DNA from: Pseudomonas viridiflava
Lineage (GTDB): Bacteria; Pseudomonadota; Gammaproteobacteria; Pseudomonadales; Pseudomonadaceae
Assembly: GCA_900596015.1 (NCBI GenBank)
Contig: UVIF01000004.1
Span: 1 to 64,000 of the forward strand
Reading direction: 5' to 3'
Length of the DNA stretch: 64,000 bases
Shown one piece after another: positions 8,122-17,425 of the stretch. The number at the start of each line of letters is the position of its first letter. Positions within the stretch are counted from its first letter, which is position 1. The position numbers and the translations under genes were made by a program. The notes under the pieces were generated by a model, which was not told the DNA's origin, made no database searches, and worked only from the letters and a program-made list of their open reading frames with translations.

Positions 8122-9402
8122 ATGATCCGCTTTGCAATCATCGCTCCACCCCTGCCGAGCCACTTTCAACCGCTCGAAAACCTGGCAATGGAGTTGATCG
8201 ACCGCGGACACAGCGTGACGTTCTTCCACCAACCCGACGCGCGTTACCTGTTGCAGTCCAACCAAGTCAAATTCCGCAGTGTCGGTCAGGAGCGCTTCCC
8301 TGCCGGAAGCCTGGCAAAAAGCCTGGCACTGGCAGGCAATGTCGACACTTTACTTGGCCAGCGACGTACCTATGCCGATATGGCGCAAGTCACACAGATG
8401 CTCTGTGAAGAGCTGCCCCACGCCCTGCGCGAAGAACGCATCGACGCAGTGCTTAGCGACCAGATGGAAGCAGCGGGCGGGCTGGTGGCAGAGTCGCTTG
8501 GCCTGCCCTTTGTCTCCGTGGCCTGCGCACTGCCGGTCAACCGCGAGGACGTAACCGTACCCTTGGCCGTGTTGCCCTACCCGTACGAGCGCGGCGAAGA
8601 CGCTGTCGAGCGGTATGCGCGCGCCGAGCGCCGGCATGACTGGGTCATGAAGCCATTGCGCAGAGCCATCGCCCGCCAGTCCGTGGCGCTCGGGCTGAGC
8701 GTGCGCGAGGGCCTGCACCAGTGCCTGTCGCCTCTGGCACAAATCAGCCAAACCGTGCTGGAGTTCGATTTTCCGCGGCCCAACCTGCCACCCTGGTTCC
8801 ACGAGGTCGGCCCCTTGCGCCGGGTCTCGGAAGAGACGAACCACCTGCCCTACACCCTGGACAACACTCGACCCTTCGTCTTCGCAACGCTCGGCCGGTT
8901 GCATGGCAACCGAATGAGCCTGTTCAAACGCATTGCCCAGGCCTGCAAATCAATCGATGCACAACTGCTGGTAATGCATTGCGGCGGGCTGACTCATCGG
9001 CAAAGCGACCAGCTGCTCCGGCACGGCGCGACCTGGGTCACGGATTTCGCCGACCAGCCCATGTTGTTGCAGTACGCCGACGTGCTGGTGACCCACGGCG
9101 ACCTCGACATCGTGCTCGAAGCCGTCGTGGCGGAAACGCCGATACTGGCCTTGCCCATCGCCGCCGACCAGCCAGGCGTTGCGGCGCGGGTGGCCTACAG
9201 CGGTTCCGGCGTGCACGCCAGCCGGCACAGCAGCAGCCGGGCATTGGCGGAACACATGCGTCATTTGCTGGAGAGCCAGTGGCCCGACCTCGAGAACCTG
9301 GCCGATGCCATTCACCTGATGGGCGGCACCCAACGGGCTGCCGACATCGTCGAGGCGGTGATTCCCGACCGGTTCAAGCTGCGTCTGGTCAGTTCCAACT
9401 GA
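8122..9402 (+). CDS. GT1 (UGT/MGT-type) glycosyltransferase
   Basis: The 426-aa protein resembles the UDP-glycosyltransferases of family GT1, such as macrolide or zeaxanthin glucosyltransferases. The N-terminal acceptor domain begins IRFAIIAPPLPSHFQPLENL. The C-terminal donor domain (about residues 245-410) carries the usual VTHG-x-x-EA-x-x-ETPILALPIAADQ block, with HGD in place of the common HGG. A GGGAG site 6 nt upstream supports the start. No carotenoid or polyketide genes are nearby, so the acceptor is unknown; a lipid or secondary metabolite is possible. It is transcribed alone and converges on comEA. Confidence 0.75.
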   Translation: MIRFAIIAPPLPSHFQPLENLAMELIDRGHSVTFFHQPDARYLLQSNQVKFRSVGQERFPAGSLAKSLALAGNVDTLLGQRRTYADMAQVTQMLCEELPHALREERIDAVLSDQMEAAGGLVAESLGLPFVSVACALPVNREDVTVPLAVLPYPYERGEDAVERYARAERRHDWVMKPLRRAIARQSVALGLSVREGLHQCLSPLAQISQTVLEFDFPRPNLPPWFHEVGPLRRVSEETNHLPYTLDNTRPFVFATLGRLHGNRMSLFKRIAQACKSIDAQLLVMHCGGLTHRQSDQLLRHGATWVTDFADQPMLLQYADVLVTHGDLDIVLEAVVAETPILALPIAADQPGVAARVAYSGSGVHASRHSSSRALAEHMRHLLESQWPDLENLADAIHLMGGTQRAADIVEAVIPDRFKLRLVSSN

Positions 9403-9420
9403 ACCCTGCGCGGCGCATGG

Positions 9421-9744
9421 TCAATTGACCACAAGCTTGTCGCGGTTGCGATCCAGCAAGGCCTTGCCGATGCCCGTGACCTCCAGCAGCTCTTCGACCG
9501 AGTCGAATGGCCCGTAGGTTTGTCGGTGCTTGACGATGGCAGTCGCCTTGGTCAGGCCCACTCCGGAGAGTTCCCTCTTGAGCGTTTCAGCATCGGCCGT
9601 ATTGAGGTCGACCCTGCCCGGCAGCCCTGGATGGACGACCGATGCCGACGCGGCAGGCGCCGCCACGGCCGAGGGGCTCAGAATGGGCACCGCGGTGGTG
9701 GCGAAGAATGCCAGCACCAGTGCAGGAAGGAGGATCTTGCGCAT
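9421..9744 (-). CDS. comEA: ComEA-like helix-hairpin-helix DNA-binding protein
   Basis: The 107-aa protein has an N-terminal signal peptide (MRKILLPALVLAFFATTAVP, cleavage probably after an AVAA-type site) and one ComEA helix-hairpin-helix module at about residues 42-107 (VDLNTADAETL, LSGVGLTKATAIVKHR, LLEVTGIGKALLDRNRDKL). Such short periplasmic proteins bind double-stranded DNA during uptake, although most pseudomonads carrying one have not been shown to be naturally competent. In P. aeruginosa a ComEA-like gene lies next to wbpM at the edge of the O-antigen locus; here five genes separate the two. Confidence 0.88.
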   Translation of the reverse strand: MRKILLPALVLAFFATTAVPILSPSAVAAPAASASVVHPGLPGRVDLNTADAETLKRELSGVGLTKATAIVKHRQTYGPFDSVEELLEVTGIGKALLDRNRDKLVVN

Positions 9745-10020
9745 TGCTTTTGCTCCATGACTTGAAAGGGAAGTGCGGCATTCCCGAGCCGCCTGCCAAC
9801 CCTAGACCGGCCTGGGACATGTTCCAGTGTCACCCTGTTGCACGAAGTGTCGCACCGAGCCAGCGCAGGCCCGTGCGGGCGCCCGGCGAGTCGGAGTCAT
9901 GTGTAAGGGCATGTGGCTGAACGGAGACGCAGGATTTTTCGGCGTTCGGACCTTCTGTGTTGATGCAAAGTCACATCCACGTACAATCCACCCGCCCCCA
10001 ACACTTCACTGCCAAGGCCT

Positions 10021-11244
10021 ATGGACAGACAACCTCTCATGCAATCCCAGAATACTTCCGTGCGCGAGCGTACGGTGAACGTGCTGAACGCCTATGTGCT
10101 CCCCATCGGCTGGCTGGTCATCATGACCGGCATGTTCTGGGCGTGGGATCGCTCTCTGTATCACAAGCTGTTCTACATCTTCCTGGCGGTGCCCACTCTG
10201 CTCGCCCTGGCTTTGCAGCCGGGTCCGTTCAAGGCGCTGGTGCGCAATCCGATGTTCCTTGCCTTCGTGGCGTTCAGCGCCTACATCCTGCTCAGTGTCA
10301 GTTGGGCCGCAGACGGCGAAGACTTCGGCTCGTTGTTCAAACGGCCGCTCTACATCGCCATGGTGCTGCTCTCGGCCGGCCTGATCGCATTGAAAGTGCC
10401 GGCACGGTTGGCGCAACTCACTCGCGCTGCGGCGTTGATTGCGACGGCTGCGGCGGGTTTGTCGTTGATCTATTTCTATGGGGTGCAGGGCGCGTCTCTG
10501 GGCAGCCGTCTGGATGGGTATGGTGCGCTCTACAACCCTCTGCTCAGCGCCCATGTGTTCGGCGCCTTTGCCAGTGTCTGGCTGGCCACCTGGTACATCG
10601 GACGCAATCCGTGGAATCCGTTGGCGCTGGGGTGCCTGGCGGTACTGGGCGTGACCTTGATCGCCACGGGTTCGCGGACGCCGATCATCGGCATGGCGGC
10701 GGCATTGCTGTGGCTGATGGCGGCGGGAAACAAGAAACGCGGCGGGCTGGCGATTGCCATTGCGCTGCTGGGGATCGCAGCGCTGTACGTAGTGATGCCC
10801 GACGTTCTGACCTCGCGCGGGGCGTCGTACCGGCCGGAAATCTGGATGGAATCGTTGCGTCAGATCAGCGAGAACCCGTGGTTGGGGCGCGGATATGATT
10901 CGGAGATGACCATCGTCATCCCTGGCCTGCCGTATACCTTGGCCGACCCGCACAATATCGAACTGGGCGTGCTGTACATCGGCGGCGTTGCAGGGCTGAG
11001 CCTGTGGATGGTGCTGTATGGTCTGGCCATGCGCTTCTGCTGGATGAATCGGCGGGAACCGCAAGTGGTGTTGGCTGCAACCTGGCTGGTGTTCGGGTTT
11101 GCCTCGGGGCTGACCGAAGGCAGTGCCTTCATGTCGCGCCCCAAGGAACACTGGTTCCTGATCTGGATCCCGATGGCGCTGGTGTATGCGCAATGGCTAT
11201 GCCACTGGGGCAACCGCCTCGGCCGCCCTGCCAAGGCCGTTTGA
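10021..11244 (+). CDS. O-antigen ligase / polymerase-family membrane protein
   Basis: The 407-aa polytopic inner-membrane protein has about 10-12 hydrophobic segments and a large periplasmic loop near residues 265-325 (SRGASYRPEIWMESLRQISE, then PWLGRGYDSE). This is the usual layout of the WaaL/Wzy (O-antigen ligase) superfamily, and the loop has the family's R-x3-W and GRGYDS-like elements. It would join polymer to lipid A-core or polymerise repeat units on the periplasmic side. The start may be 10021 (AAGG close upstream) or an ATG at 10039. It is the only plus-strand gene in the left LPS region and converges on a GT2 gene across a REP pair. Confidence 0.75.
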   Translation: MDRQPLMQSQNTSVRERTVNVLNAYVLPIGWLVIMTGMFWAWDRSLYHKLFYIFLAVPTLLALALQPGPFKALVRNPMFLAFVAFSAYILLSVSWAADGEDFGSLFKRPLYIAMVLLSAGLIALKVPARLAQLTRAAALIATAAAGLSLIYFYGVQGASLGSRLDGYGALYNPLLSAHVFGAFASVWLATWYIGRNPWNPLALGCLAVLGVTLIATGSRTPIIGMAAALLWLMAAGNKKRGGLAIAIALLGIAALYVVMPDVLTSRGASYRPEIWMESLRQISENPWLGRGYDSEMTIVIPGLPYTLADPHNIELGVLYIGGVAGLSLWMVLYGLAMRFCWMNRREPQVVLAATWLVFGFASGLTEGSAFMSRPKEHWFLIWIPMALVYAQWLCHWGNRLGRPAKAV

Positions 11245-11282
11245 GTGACAGTGCGGATTGCCTGATGCACTGCGGCGCGTCC

Positions 11283-11347
11283 TTCGCGGCCACGGACCGC
11301 TCCTACGAACGATTCGACACCCCGTAGGAGCGGTCATCGGCCGCGAA
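11283..11347. repeat. REP pair between convergent genes
   Basis: Inverted copies lie at 11283-11306 (-) and 11324-11347 (+). They lie between the ends of the ligase gene and the minus-strand GT2 gene and may act as a two-way terminator, as is common for REP pairs in convergent gaps. Confidence 0.85.
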
Positions 11348-11363
11348 AAGGGTTACGCGGATT

Positions 11364-12254
11364 TCAGCCAAACACCATGCGGATCATGCCGCGCAGGGTT
11401 TTCCTGTTCCAGGCCCGCACCGGAATCATCCCCAGCAGCTCTCTGCTCAGGCCCTTGTCCTTGCGCGCATACTTCAAGAACATCGAATTGAGGAAGCGCC
11501 AGCGCACCTGCTCGTACGCCGGGTGCTCGCGGTACACGGCGTAGGTCTTGAGCACGTTCTCGACCATGAAGCGGCCATTCTTGTAGGTGTTGGTCGCGTG
11601 CTTGCGGTACTGCGCCAGGGGCTCACCCAGCACATCGATGAAGTAGCCCGCGCGAGTCACCGCCAATTCGATATAGACATCTTCCAAGCGAATCTCCGGA
11701 TCGAACCCCCCTACCTTCTCCAACGCCTCGCGACGAAACATCAACGTAGCGGCGGTCGGCCCCGGCTTGCGGTCCATGAACATGTCGTCGAAATCCAGCC
11801 GGCGGAACGGCTCGTTGCGCTTGCGCTGTTCACGCTCGCACATCACCTTGCCTGTCGCATCGATGATCTCGGTATTGGCCGAGCAGATGCCCACCTCGGG
11901 CTTGCCTTCCATGTACGCCACCTGAGTGGCGATACGATGGGCGAACATCACGTCATCCGACCCGAACGGCACCACCAGGCTGCCCTGGCAACGGGCCACC
12001 GACTCGTTCAGCGTGCGCGACAGCCCCTTGTTCTCCTGCACGCGCAGATCGAAACCATGCTCGGCACTGAGCTTGCGCAGCAGCTCGACGCTGCCATCGG
12101 TCGAGCCATCGTCCACCACCAGCAACTCGATGTTGGCGTAGGTCTGCGCCAGCACGCTGCCGATCGAGGCCTCGATATACGGCGCATGGTTGTACGAGGC
12201 GATGATCACCGACACCAGGGGCTGCTTTCGATTGTCGGAGGTGGACATGTTCAT
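11364..12254 (-). CDS. GT2-family glycosyltransferase
   Basis: This 296-aa enzyme has a GT-A fold of family GT2. Visible motifs are the N-terminal LVSVIIASYNHAPYIEASI, the nucleotide-binding LLVVDDGSTDGS near residue 48, a PFGSDDVM acceptor-site Asp pair near 95, and FDPEIRLEDVYIELAVTRAG near 185. The C-terminal 90 residues (MVENVLKTYAVYREHPAYEQ onward) match in layout the protein encoded at 13076-13972, so the two are paralogues. It likely adds one sugar of the O-antigen or core. A hairpin at 12281-12302 lies just upstream. Confidence 0.85.
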   Translation of the reverse strand: MNMSTSDNRKQPLVSVIIASYNHAPYIEASIGSVLAQTYANIELLVVDDGSTDGSVELLRKLSAEHGFDLRVQENKGLSRTLNESVARCQGSLVVPFGSDDVMFAHRIATQVAYMEGKPEVGICSANTEIIDATGKVMCEREQRKRNEPFRRLDFDDMFMDRKPGPTAATLMFRREALEKVGGFDPEIRLEDVYIELAVTRAGYFIDVLGEPLAQYRKHATNTYKNGRFMVENVLKTYAVYREHPAYEQVRWRFLNSMFLKYARKDKGLSRELLGMIPVRAWNRKTLRGMIRMVFG

Positions 12255-12280
12255 ATTCGCTGCTCTGAAAAAGTGATGCC

Positions 12281-12302
12281 GTGCCTACGCGAAGGTAGGC
12301 AC
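12281..12302 (-). terminator. Hairpin upstream of the GT2 gene, possible terminator
   Basis: GTGCCTAC and GTAGGCAC form an 8-bp stem around a 6-nt loop. Read on the minus strand it is followed, after about 8 nt, by CTTTTTC. It lies between the acetyltransferase gene and the GT2 gene and may end or attenuate transcription from the former. Confidence 0.4.
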
Positions 12303-12423
12303 TCTAGGTACGACGAGCGGCCGAGCCAATCGCCAGGGCCATTCGCATTGTAACAATGCATGACCCCAATGACTGTCAGGCCTTGTGCGCGGCGCCAGTC
12401 AGCGCGTGACACTTCCAAAGACC

Positions 12424-13059
12424 TCAGCCAGACACGGCTATTGGCTGGCGGTTGCGGGCATAGGCCAGAAACGCCTCGAGGTCGTCGCTGCACAGCAGAT
12501 GGGCGACCGCCTTGACCTCGGCCACGGGCCAGTCCCACCACGCCGAGGCCAGCAGTGCCTGCCTTACGCTTTCTTCGAAACGCCACTTGATGAACCGACA
12601 CGGGTTGCCGCCCACTACGGCATAGGGCGGTATGTCCTTGGTCACGACTGCACCAGCTGCAACTACCGCGCCATGGCCAACTGTCACGCCGGACAGAATC
12701 AACACATTGGCGCACAGCCAGCAGTCGCTGCCGATGATCACGTCGCCTTTGGTAGGCGCTGCGCCCGGCACGTCCTTGACCTCGTCGATGATCAACGGAA
12801 ACGGAAAGCACGACACCCAATCGGTGCGGTGGCCACCGCCGAGCAGAATCTTCACGCCTTCGGCGATCGAGGTGTAGTTGCCGACTTTCAGCGTGGTGTC
12901 GTCACCGAATTCCTGCACGTCGGGAATGCCGTAGGTGCCCACCCCGATTGCATACTGGGGGTAGCGCATGCGGATTCGCTCGGGCCCACGAAACAGCTTC
13001 TCGAACTGCCCGAGGTGCTTGCGAACCTTCCTTTTCTTCAACCGGTCCCACCACTTCAT
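12424..13059 (-). CDS. Hexapeptide-repeat O-acetyltransferase (CatB/XAT type)
   Basis: The 211-aa protein belongs to the left-handed beta-helix acetyltransferases. It shows the GNYTSIAEGVKILLGGGHR segment with the catalytic-type His near residue 77, followed by the hexapeptide run DVIIGSDCWLCANVLILSGV and GHGAVVAAGAVVTKDIPPYA, and the VVGGNPCRFIKWRF closing motif of the CatB/xenobiotic acetyltransferase group. Such proteins in LPS loci acetylate a sugar hydroxyl with acetyl-CoA. It is preceded by one GT2 gene 16 bp upstream and followed by a second, so an O-antigen sugar is the likely acceptor. Confidence 0.85.
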   Translation of the reverse strand: MKWWDRLKKRKVRKHLGQFEKLFRGPERIRMRYPQYAIGVGTYGIPDVQEFGDDTTLKVGNYTSIAEGVKILLGGGHRTDWVSCFPFPLIIDEVKDVPGAAPTKGDVIIGSDCWLCANVLILSGVTVGHGAVVAAGAVVTKDIPPYAVVGGNPCRFIKWRFEESVRQALLASAWWDWPVAEVKAVAHLLCSDDLEAFLAYARNRQPIAVSG

Positions 13060-13075
13060 CGACGCATTTCCTTAC

Positions 13076-13972
13076 TTACCAATGCAACACCAGACGCTTG
13101 AGACGGCGAAACGTGGTGCGGTCCCATAGCTTGAGCGGGATGGAGCGCAGCAATCGCAGCGCATCCTTCTTGTCTTCCACCACCGCGTATTTCAACGCCT
13201 TGTTGACCAGCTTGGCGCGGCCGCGCTCGTAGCCAGGGTGCCCGCGATAGGGCTCGATGGCGCGCATGTCGGCTTCGAGCAGGGTCTTGTAGCGGCGCGA
13301 GAGGTTGTGCGGATGGCGCCGGTAGCGAGTCACGATCACCGGCAGCATGTGGATCTCGACACCCTGCTCGGCAATGCGCAGGGTGATCTGGAAATCCTGG
13401 ACCTTGATGGCCGGGTCGTAGAACTTGGCCTTGCGCAGCACGTCCATGCGGTACAACGACACCGGCGCGCCGCAGACCCGGGCATTGGCGAGGATATCGG
13501 CGAAATCCATGCGGCGGATGCGCGTGTGCGTCTGGTCCTTGAGGGCATTGCCCTGGGGGTCCATGTAGGTGATCAGTGCACCTACCGCGCCGACTTCCGG
13601 GTTCTTTTCGAGGTAGTCGACACGCACGCGCAGGGAGTGGGCGAGCATGATGTCGTCCAGGTCCGGCGTGGACACGTATTTTCCGCGGGCGTGCTGCAAG
13701 CCGAAGTTGAGCGCGGCGCTGACACCCTGGTTGGTTTGCTGCAGCAACTGGAAGTCGTAGGTCGCCTGCAGCGCGGTTAGCATCGCGATGCTGCGGTCAC
13801 TGGAACCGTCGTCGACGATGATCACTTCGAAATTCGGATAGTCCTGGGCGAAGATGCTGACCACCGCCTCTTCGAGAAACTTTTCAGCGTTGTAGCACGG
13901 CGCCACTATCGAGACGAGGGGAAGATCCACCACATCGGCTCGAACGGCAGGTTCGGAAAGTATGTCGGTCAT
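13076..13972 (-). CDS. GT2-family glycosyltransferase
   Basis: The 298-aa GT2 enzyme has LVSIVAPCYNAEKFLEEAVV at its N-terminus, VIIVDDGSSDRSI, a PDLDDIMLAH acceptor/metal region, and the C-terminal LEADMRAIEPYRGHPGYERG block shared in layout with the paralogue at 11364-12254. I take the ATG at 13972: a longer in-frame start at 14167 would include translated REP sequence and is not credible. No clear ribosome binding site is seen. It is the first gene of a three-gene minus-strand group with the acetyltransferase and the other GT2. Confidence 0.85.
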   Translation of the reverse strand: MTDILSEPAVRADVVDLPLVSIVAPCYNAEKFLEEAVVSIFAQDYPNFEVIIVDDGSSDRSIAMLTALQATYDFQLLQQTNQGVSAALNFGLQHARGKYVSTPDLDDIMLAHSLRVRVDYLEKNPEVGAVGALITYMDPQGNALKDQTHTRIRRMDFADILANARVCGAPVSLYRMDVLRKAKFYDPAIKVQDFQITLRIAEQGVEIHMLPVIVTRYRRHPHNLSRRYKTLLEADMRAIEPYRGHPGYERGRAKLVNKALKYAVVEDKKDALRLLRSIPLKLWDRTTFRRLKRLVLHW

Positions 13973-14092
13973 TTTATCGGCAACGACTGGTTCGGGTATG
14001 TGCGGCCTGGTATCGGCAGCGCTGCATGATGGGCGATCCGTAGCCGATTGTCGACCAGTGCCTGGAGGCCAAGCGAGATCCTGCGGACCCTC

Positions 14093-14286
14093 CGTAGGAG
14101 CGGTCATCGGCCGCGAAAAAAGCACCGCGGTGGAACGGGAAAACCGCGGCGCGGCTTTCACGGCCACGGACCGCTCCTACAGGGGAGCGCTATCATCCTG
14201 TAGGAGCGGTCATCGGCCGCGAAAAGGGCGCTGCGGTGGGTCAGGGAGACCGCGGGGCGGCTTTCGCGGCCAGAGGCCGCTCCCAC
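14093..14286. repeat. REP cluster, four alternating copies
   Basis: Four copies lie at 14093-14116 (+), 14157-14180 (-), 14200-14223 (+) and 14263-14286 (-), forming two tandem inverted pairs (a BIME-like array). They fill the 341-bp gap between wbpM and the GT2 gene; I see nothing else in that gap. Confidence 0.85.
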
Positions 14287-14313
14287 AGGAACGCGGGTTT
14301 GCAAAAAACAGGA

Positions 14314-16314
14314 TCAGTCAGGGCTGCCGCGGTGCTGGTGGATGTGCAGCCAATCGACGATCTCGCCTTCGGGGGCATAGCCGCTCACGGCTTCCTGCAA
14401 TATCTCGCGGACCCGGTCGAAATCCGTGTCATCCAGTGCCCGCAGCAATGCGGTCAACTCGCTCTTCAGCCCTTCCCACGACAAATGATCCTCGTGGGCG
14501 CTCATGATCATCGGATGACGGGTAGCCACCACGTTGTTACCGATCAGCAATTCCTCATACAGCTTCTCACCCGGCCGCAGCCCAGTGAACTCGATGCCGA
14601 TATCCCCCTGGGGATTCTGCTCGGACCGAATGCTCAAGCCCGACAAGTGAATCATCTTCTGCGCCAGGTCGATGATCTTCACCGGCTCGCCCATGTCCAG
14701 CACGAACACTTCACCGCCGCGCCCCATCGACCCCGCCTGGATGACCAACTGCGCAGCCTCCGGAATGGTCATGAAATAGCGGGTGATGTTCGGATGGGTC
14801 ACCGTCACCGGCCCCCCCGACTTGATCTGCTTGTGAAACAACGGAATCACCGACCCCGACGACCCCAGCACATTGCCGAAACGCACCATGGTGAAGCGCG
14901 TCTTGTTGACCCGCGCCACGTTGGCCGGGTCGCCGAACAACACCGGCGCCACTTCACGGCTCAGCGCCTGCAAGGTCATCTCGGCCAGGCGCTTGGTGCT
15001 GCCCATCACATTGGTGGGGCGCACGGCCTTGTCGGTGGAGATCAACACGAAGTTGGCCACCCCCGCCTGCAACGCCGCCTGGGCGCAGTTCAGCGTACCC
15101 AGCACGTTGTTGCGCACACCTTCGGCGATGTTGTGTTCCACCATCGGCACATGCTTGTAGGCCGCCGCGTGGTACACCGTGTCCACCTTCCAGGTGGTCA
15201 TCACCTCGAGCAGCTTGGCCTGGTCGCGCACCGTGCCCAGGGTCGGCAGCATCTGCACCTGCAACCCTTCACGGGCAGCACGCTGCTCCAGCTCGCCGCT
15301 GATGGTGTACAGATTGAATTCGCCATGATCCAGCAGAATCAGCAGCGCCGGCTCAAGGCCCAGAATCTGCCGGCACAGCTCGGAGCCGATCGACCCCCCT
15401 GCCCCGGTCACCAGCACCGACTTGCCGGCAATGCAGTGCTCCAGCAGGTCATCCTGCGCAGGCACCGAATCGCGCCCGAGCAAGTCGGCAATGTCGACTT
15501 CCTGAATATCGTCGACTTTCACCTCACCACTGGCCAGCGCGGTGAAATTGGGCACGCTGCGCACGTGCAGCGGAAAGCCTTCGAGGAAACTGAGAATCTC
15601 GCGACGACGCGAGCGCGACGTCGACGGCAGCGCCAGCAGCAGCTCCTCGGCACCGGTCAGATCGATCATGCGCTGGATGTGCTTGGGCTTGAACACCTGG
15701 ATGCCGGCAATCACCCGGTCGGAAATGCTCGGATCGTCGTCGATGAACGCCACCGGACGCATCACCCGGCCCATGCGCAGTGCGGCAACCAACTGGTTGC
15801 CTGCAACACCGGCGCCGTAGACAGCCACCTTGGTCAAACGGTCGTCACGCCCGGCGAACGGCACGTTGTGCACGGCGTTGAACCAGTCGCCCATGAAGTA
15901 TTGGCGCATGGCCAGGCGCAGGCCGCCGATGATGACCAGGCTGATCCACCAATAATTGAAGATGATCGAGCGCGGCACCACCGTCTGGTGGTTGCTGTAC
16001 CAATACACCACCACCGCCAGGATCAGCGCCGACAGGCTGACCGCCTTGACGATGGCCACCAGTGCATCGTTGCCGAAGTAGCGCATCACCGCGCGATACA
16101 TGCCAAAACGAATGAACAGCGGTATGGCCACGAGCGGCGCTGCCACGAACAGCCATTCGTGCTCGCGGATCGGGTTGTACATGTCCTCGATGCCCAGGCG
16201 TACCAGAAAGGCCATCCACAGCGCAACCCAGACCAGCACGATGTCTGCGACCACTTGCAGCATGCGCTTCTGGCGACGTGGCAAACCCAGCAAGCGTGTA
16301 CGTATTCTATCCAT
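14314..16314 (-). CDS. wbpM: Membrane-anchored UDP-sugar 4,6-dehydratase WbpM
   Basis: The 666-aa enzyme converts UDP-GlcNAc to a 4-keto-6-deoxy sugar, the first step to UDP-QuiNAc/UDP-FucNAc. About four N-terminal membrane segments (residues 15-150) precede a first Rossmann domain (VAVYGAGVAGNQ near 163) and the catalytic SDR domain (VTGAGGSIGSELC near 302). In the SDR active site, NVMGSTK has Met in place of the usual Tyr of Y-x3-K, the SMK triad described for WbpM. The start at 16314 (MDRIRTRLLGLPRR) matches P. aeruginosa WbpM in length and sequence from memory; an upstream ATG at 16362 is less likely. In P. aeruginosa this gene closes the O-antigen locus. Confidence 0.96.
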   Translation of the reverse strand: MDRIRTRLLGLPRRQKRMLQVVADIVLVWVALWMAFLVRLGIEDMYNPIREHEWLFVAAPLVAIPLFIRFGMYRAVMRYFGNDALVAIVKAVSLSALILAVVVYWYSNHQTVVPRSIIFNYWWISLVIIGGLRLAMRQYFMGDWFNAVHNVPFAGRDDRLTKVAVYGAGVAGNQLVAALRMGRVMRPVAFIDDDPSISDRVIAGIQVFKPKHIQRMIDLTGAEELLLALPSTSRSRRREILSFLEGFPLHVRSVPNFTALASGEVKVDDIQEVDIADLLGRDSVPAQDDLLEHCIAGKSVLVTGAGGSIGSELCRQILGLEPALLILLDHGEFNLYTISGELEQRAAREGLQVQMLPTLGTVRDQAKLLEVMTTWKVDTVYHAAAYKHVPMVEHNIAEGVRNNVLGTLNCAQAALQAGVANFVLISTDKAVRPTNVMGSTKRLAEMTLQALSREVAPVLFGDPANVARVNKTRFTMVRFGNVLGSSGSVIPLFHKQIKSGGPVTVTHPNITRYFMTIPEAAQLVIQAGSMGRGGEVFVLDMGEPVKIIDLAQKMIHLSGLSIRSEQNPQGDIGIEFTGLRPGEKLYEELLIGNNVVATRHPMIMSAHEDHLSWEGLKSELTALLRALDDTDFDRVREILQEAVSGYAPEGEIVDWLHIHQHRGSPD

Positions 16315-16414
16315 CAGTATTCGACCCGAATGGCCCCAGACCGTGACGGTCGGTTGTAGCAACTACGTAACCTTAAGTGCGATCGGCCGATTGCACCAGT
16401 GCGCGAACGCAATT

Positions 16415-17425
16415 TCATGCGCGTTCCAATTCCCCCGCATGATAACGAAAAGCCAGCCACAACAAAGGGATGTACGCAATAAAGGTGCCTAGCACGGGGT
16501 TCAGACCGAAAACCGTCACGGCAATGGCCCACGGCAACAGCCAGCCCAGGGTGATCAGAGCCGTCGCTACGGTGACCGGCAGATGACGCCCGTAGACCCG
16601 CGAGGCGTACTGATAGGCGTGGCTCCGATGAGCCTGATACACCTTGTCACCGCGCAGCAGACGCCGCAGCAAGGTGAACGTGGCGTCGACGATGAACACA
16701 CCCAAAAGGATCACCCACCCCCAGAAGTAAGCCGGCTCGACCCACGCCGCCTGCACCGACAGCACCGCCAGCACCAGCCCGAGAAAACCGCTGCCCGCAT
16801 CGCCCATGAAAATCTTCGCCGGCGGCCAGTTCCACACCAGAAAGCCCGACACCGCCGCCGCCAGCACGGCCGGTAGCCACATCAGCTGCGCATGCCCGCC
16901 AAGCGCATAGATCAAACAGGCCCCGGCGCACACGCAGATAGCCTCGACACTGGCAATACCGTCGATGCCATCCATGAAGTTGTAGAGGTTGAGCATCCAC
17001 ACCAGGTACAAAAGGCCGAATACCCACCACAACGCAGCAAGGCCGTCGACCGCACCGACCACGCCTGGCATGCCGCCCAGGCACAGCAGGGCCCAGGCGG
17101 CGGCTGCAAAGTGGCCAAGCAAGCGCCAGCGCGCGGCGATGTGGTTGTGGTCATCGAGAAAACCCACCACGGCCACCAGCGCCCCACTGCCGAACAGGGC
17201 CAGCCAGACACGGCCTTCGAGCATTCCCCAAAGCGCCAGCCCGCTGATGGCGGCCAGGAACACCAGCACGATCGCCACGCCACCGCCGCGCGGGGTCGGC
17301 ACCGTGTGGGAACTGCGCGCGTTGGGCACGTCCATCAGGCTGCGCGCCAGCGCATAGCGACGCAGAGCGAACGTCAGCCCGTAGGCAAGCACCAGCACGA
17401 CCAGCAGCCATACCAGCAGGCTCAT
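16415..17425 (-). CDS. wbpL: Undecaprenyl-phosphate N-acetylhexosamine-1-phosphate transferase WbpL
   Basis: The 336-aa polytopic membrane enzyme is of the WecA/MraY superfamily (GNT4). It transfers a GlcNAc- or FucNAc-1-phosphate from UDP to undecaprenyl phosphate and so starts O-antigen and D-rhamnan chains. Key motifs are the N-terminal LMDVPNARSSHTVPTPRGGG, the Asp pair in GFLDDHNHI, NLYNFMDGIDGIA (catalytic Asp and Asn) and FMGDAGSGFLG, with a basic cytoplasmic RRLLRGDKVYQAHRSHAYQ loop. Its ATG overlaps the epimerase stop by 4 nt (ATGA), so the two are coupled. wbpM follows after 100 bp. Confidence 0.94.
   Translation of the reverse strand: MSLLVWLLVVLVLAYGLTFALRRYALARSLMDVPNARSSHTVPTPRGGGVAIVLVFLAAISGLALWGMLEGRVWLALFGSGALVAVVGFLDDHNHIAARWRLLGHFAAAAWALLCLGGMPGVVGAVDGLAALWWVFGLLYLVWMLNLYNFMDGIDGIASVEAICVCAGACLIYALGGHAQLMWLPAVLAAAVSGFLVWNWPPAKIFMGDAGSGFLGLVLAVLSVQAAWVEPAYFWGWVILLGVFIVDATFTLLRRLLRGDKVYQAHRSHAYQYASRVYGRHLPVTVATALITLGWLLPWAIAVTVFGLNPVLGTFIAYIPLLWLAFRYHAGELERA

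Noticed and set aside
13973..14167. N-terminal extension of the GT2 gene at 13076
   Set aside because: The extra codons are a translation of REP sequence; the family start is at 13972.
14236..16359. Plus-strand frame of 707 codons opposite wbpM
   Set aside because: It is His/Gln/Arg-rich shadow sequence opposite a certain gene.
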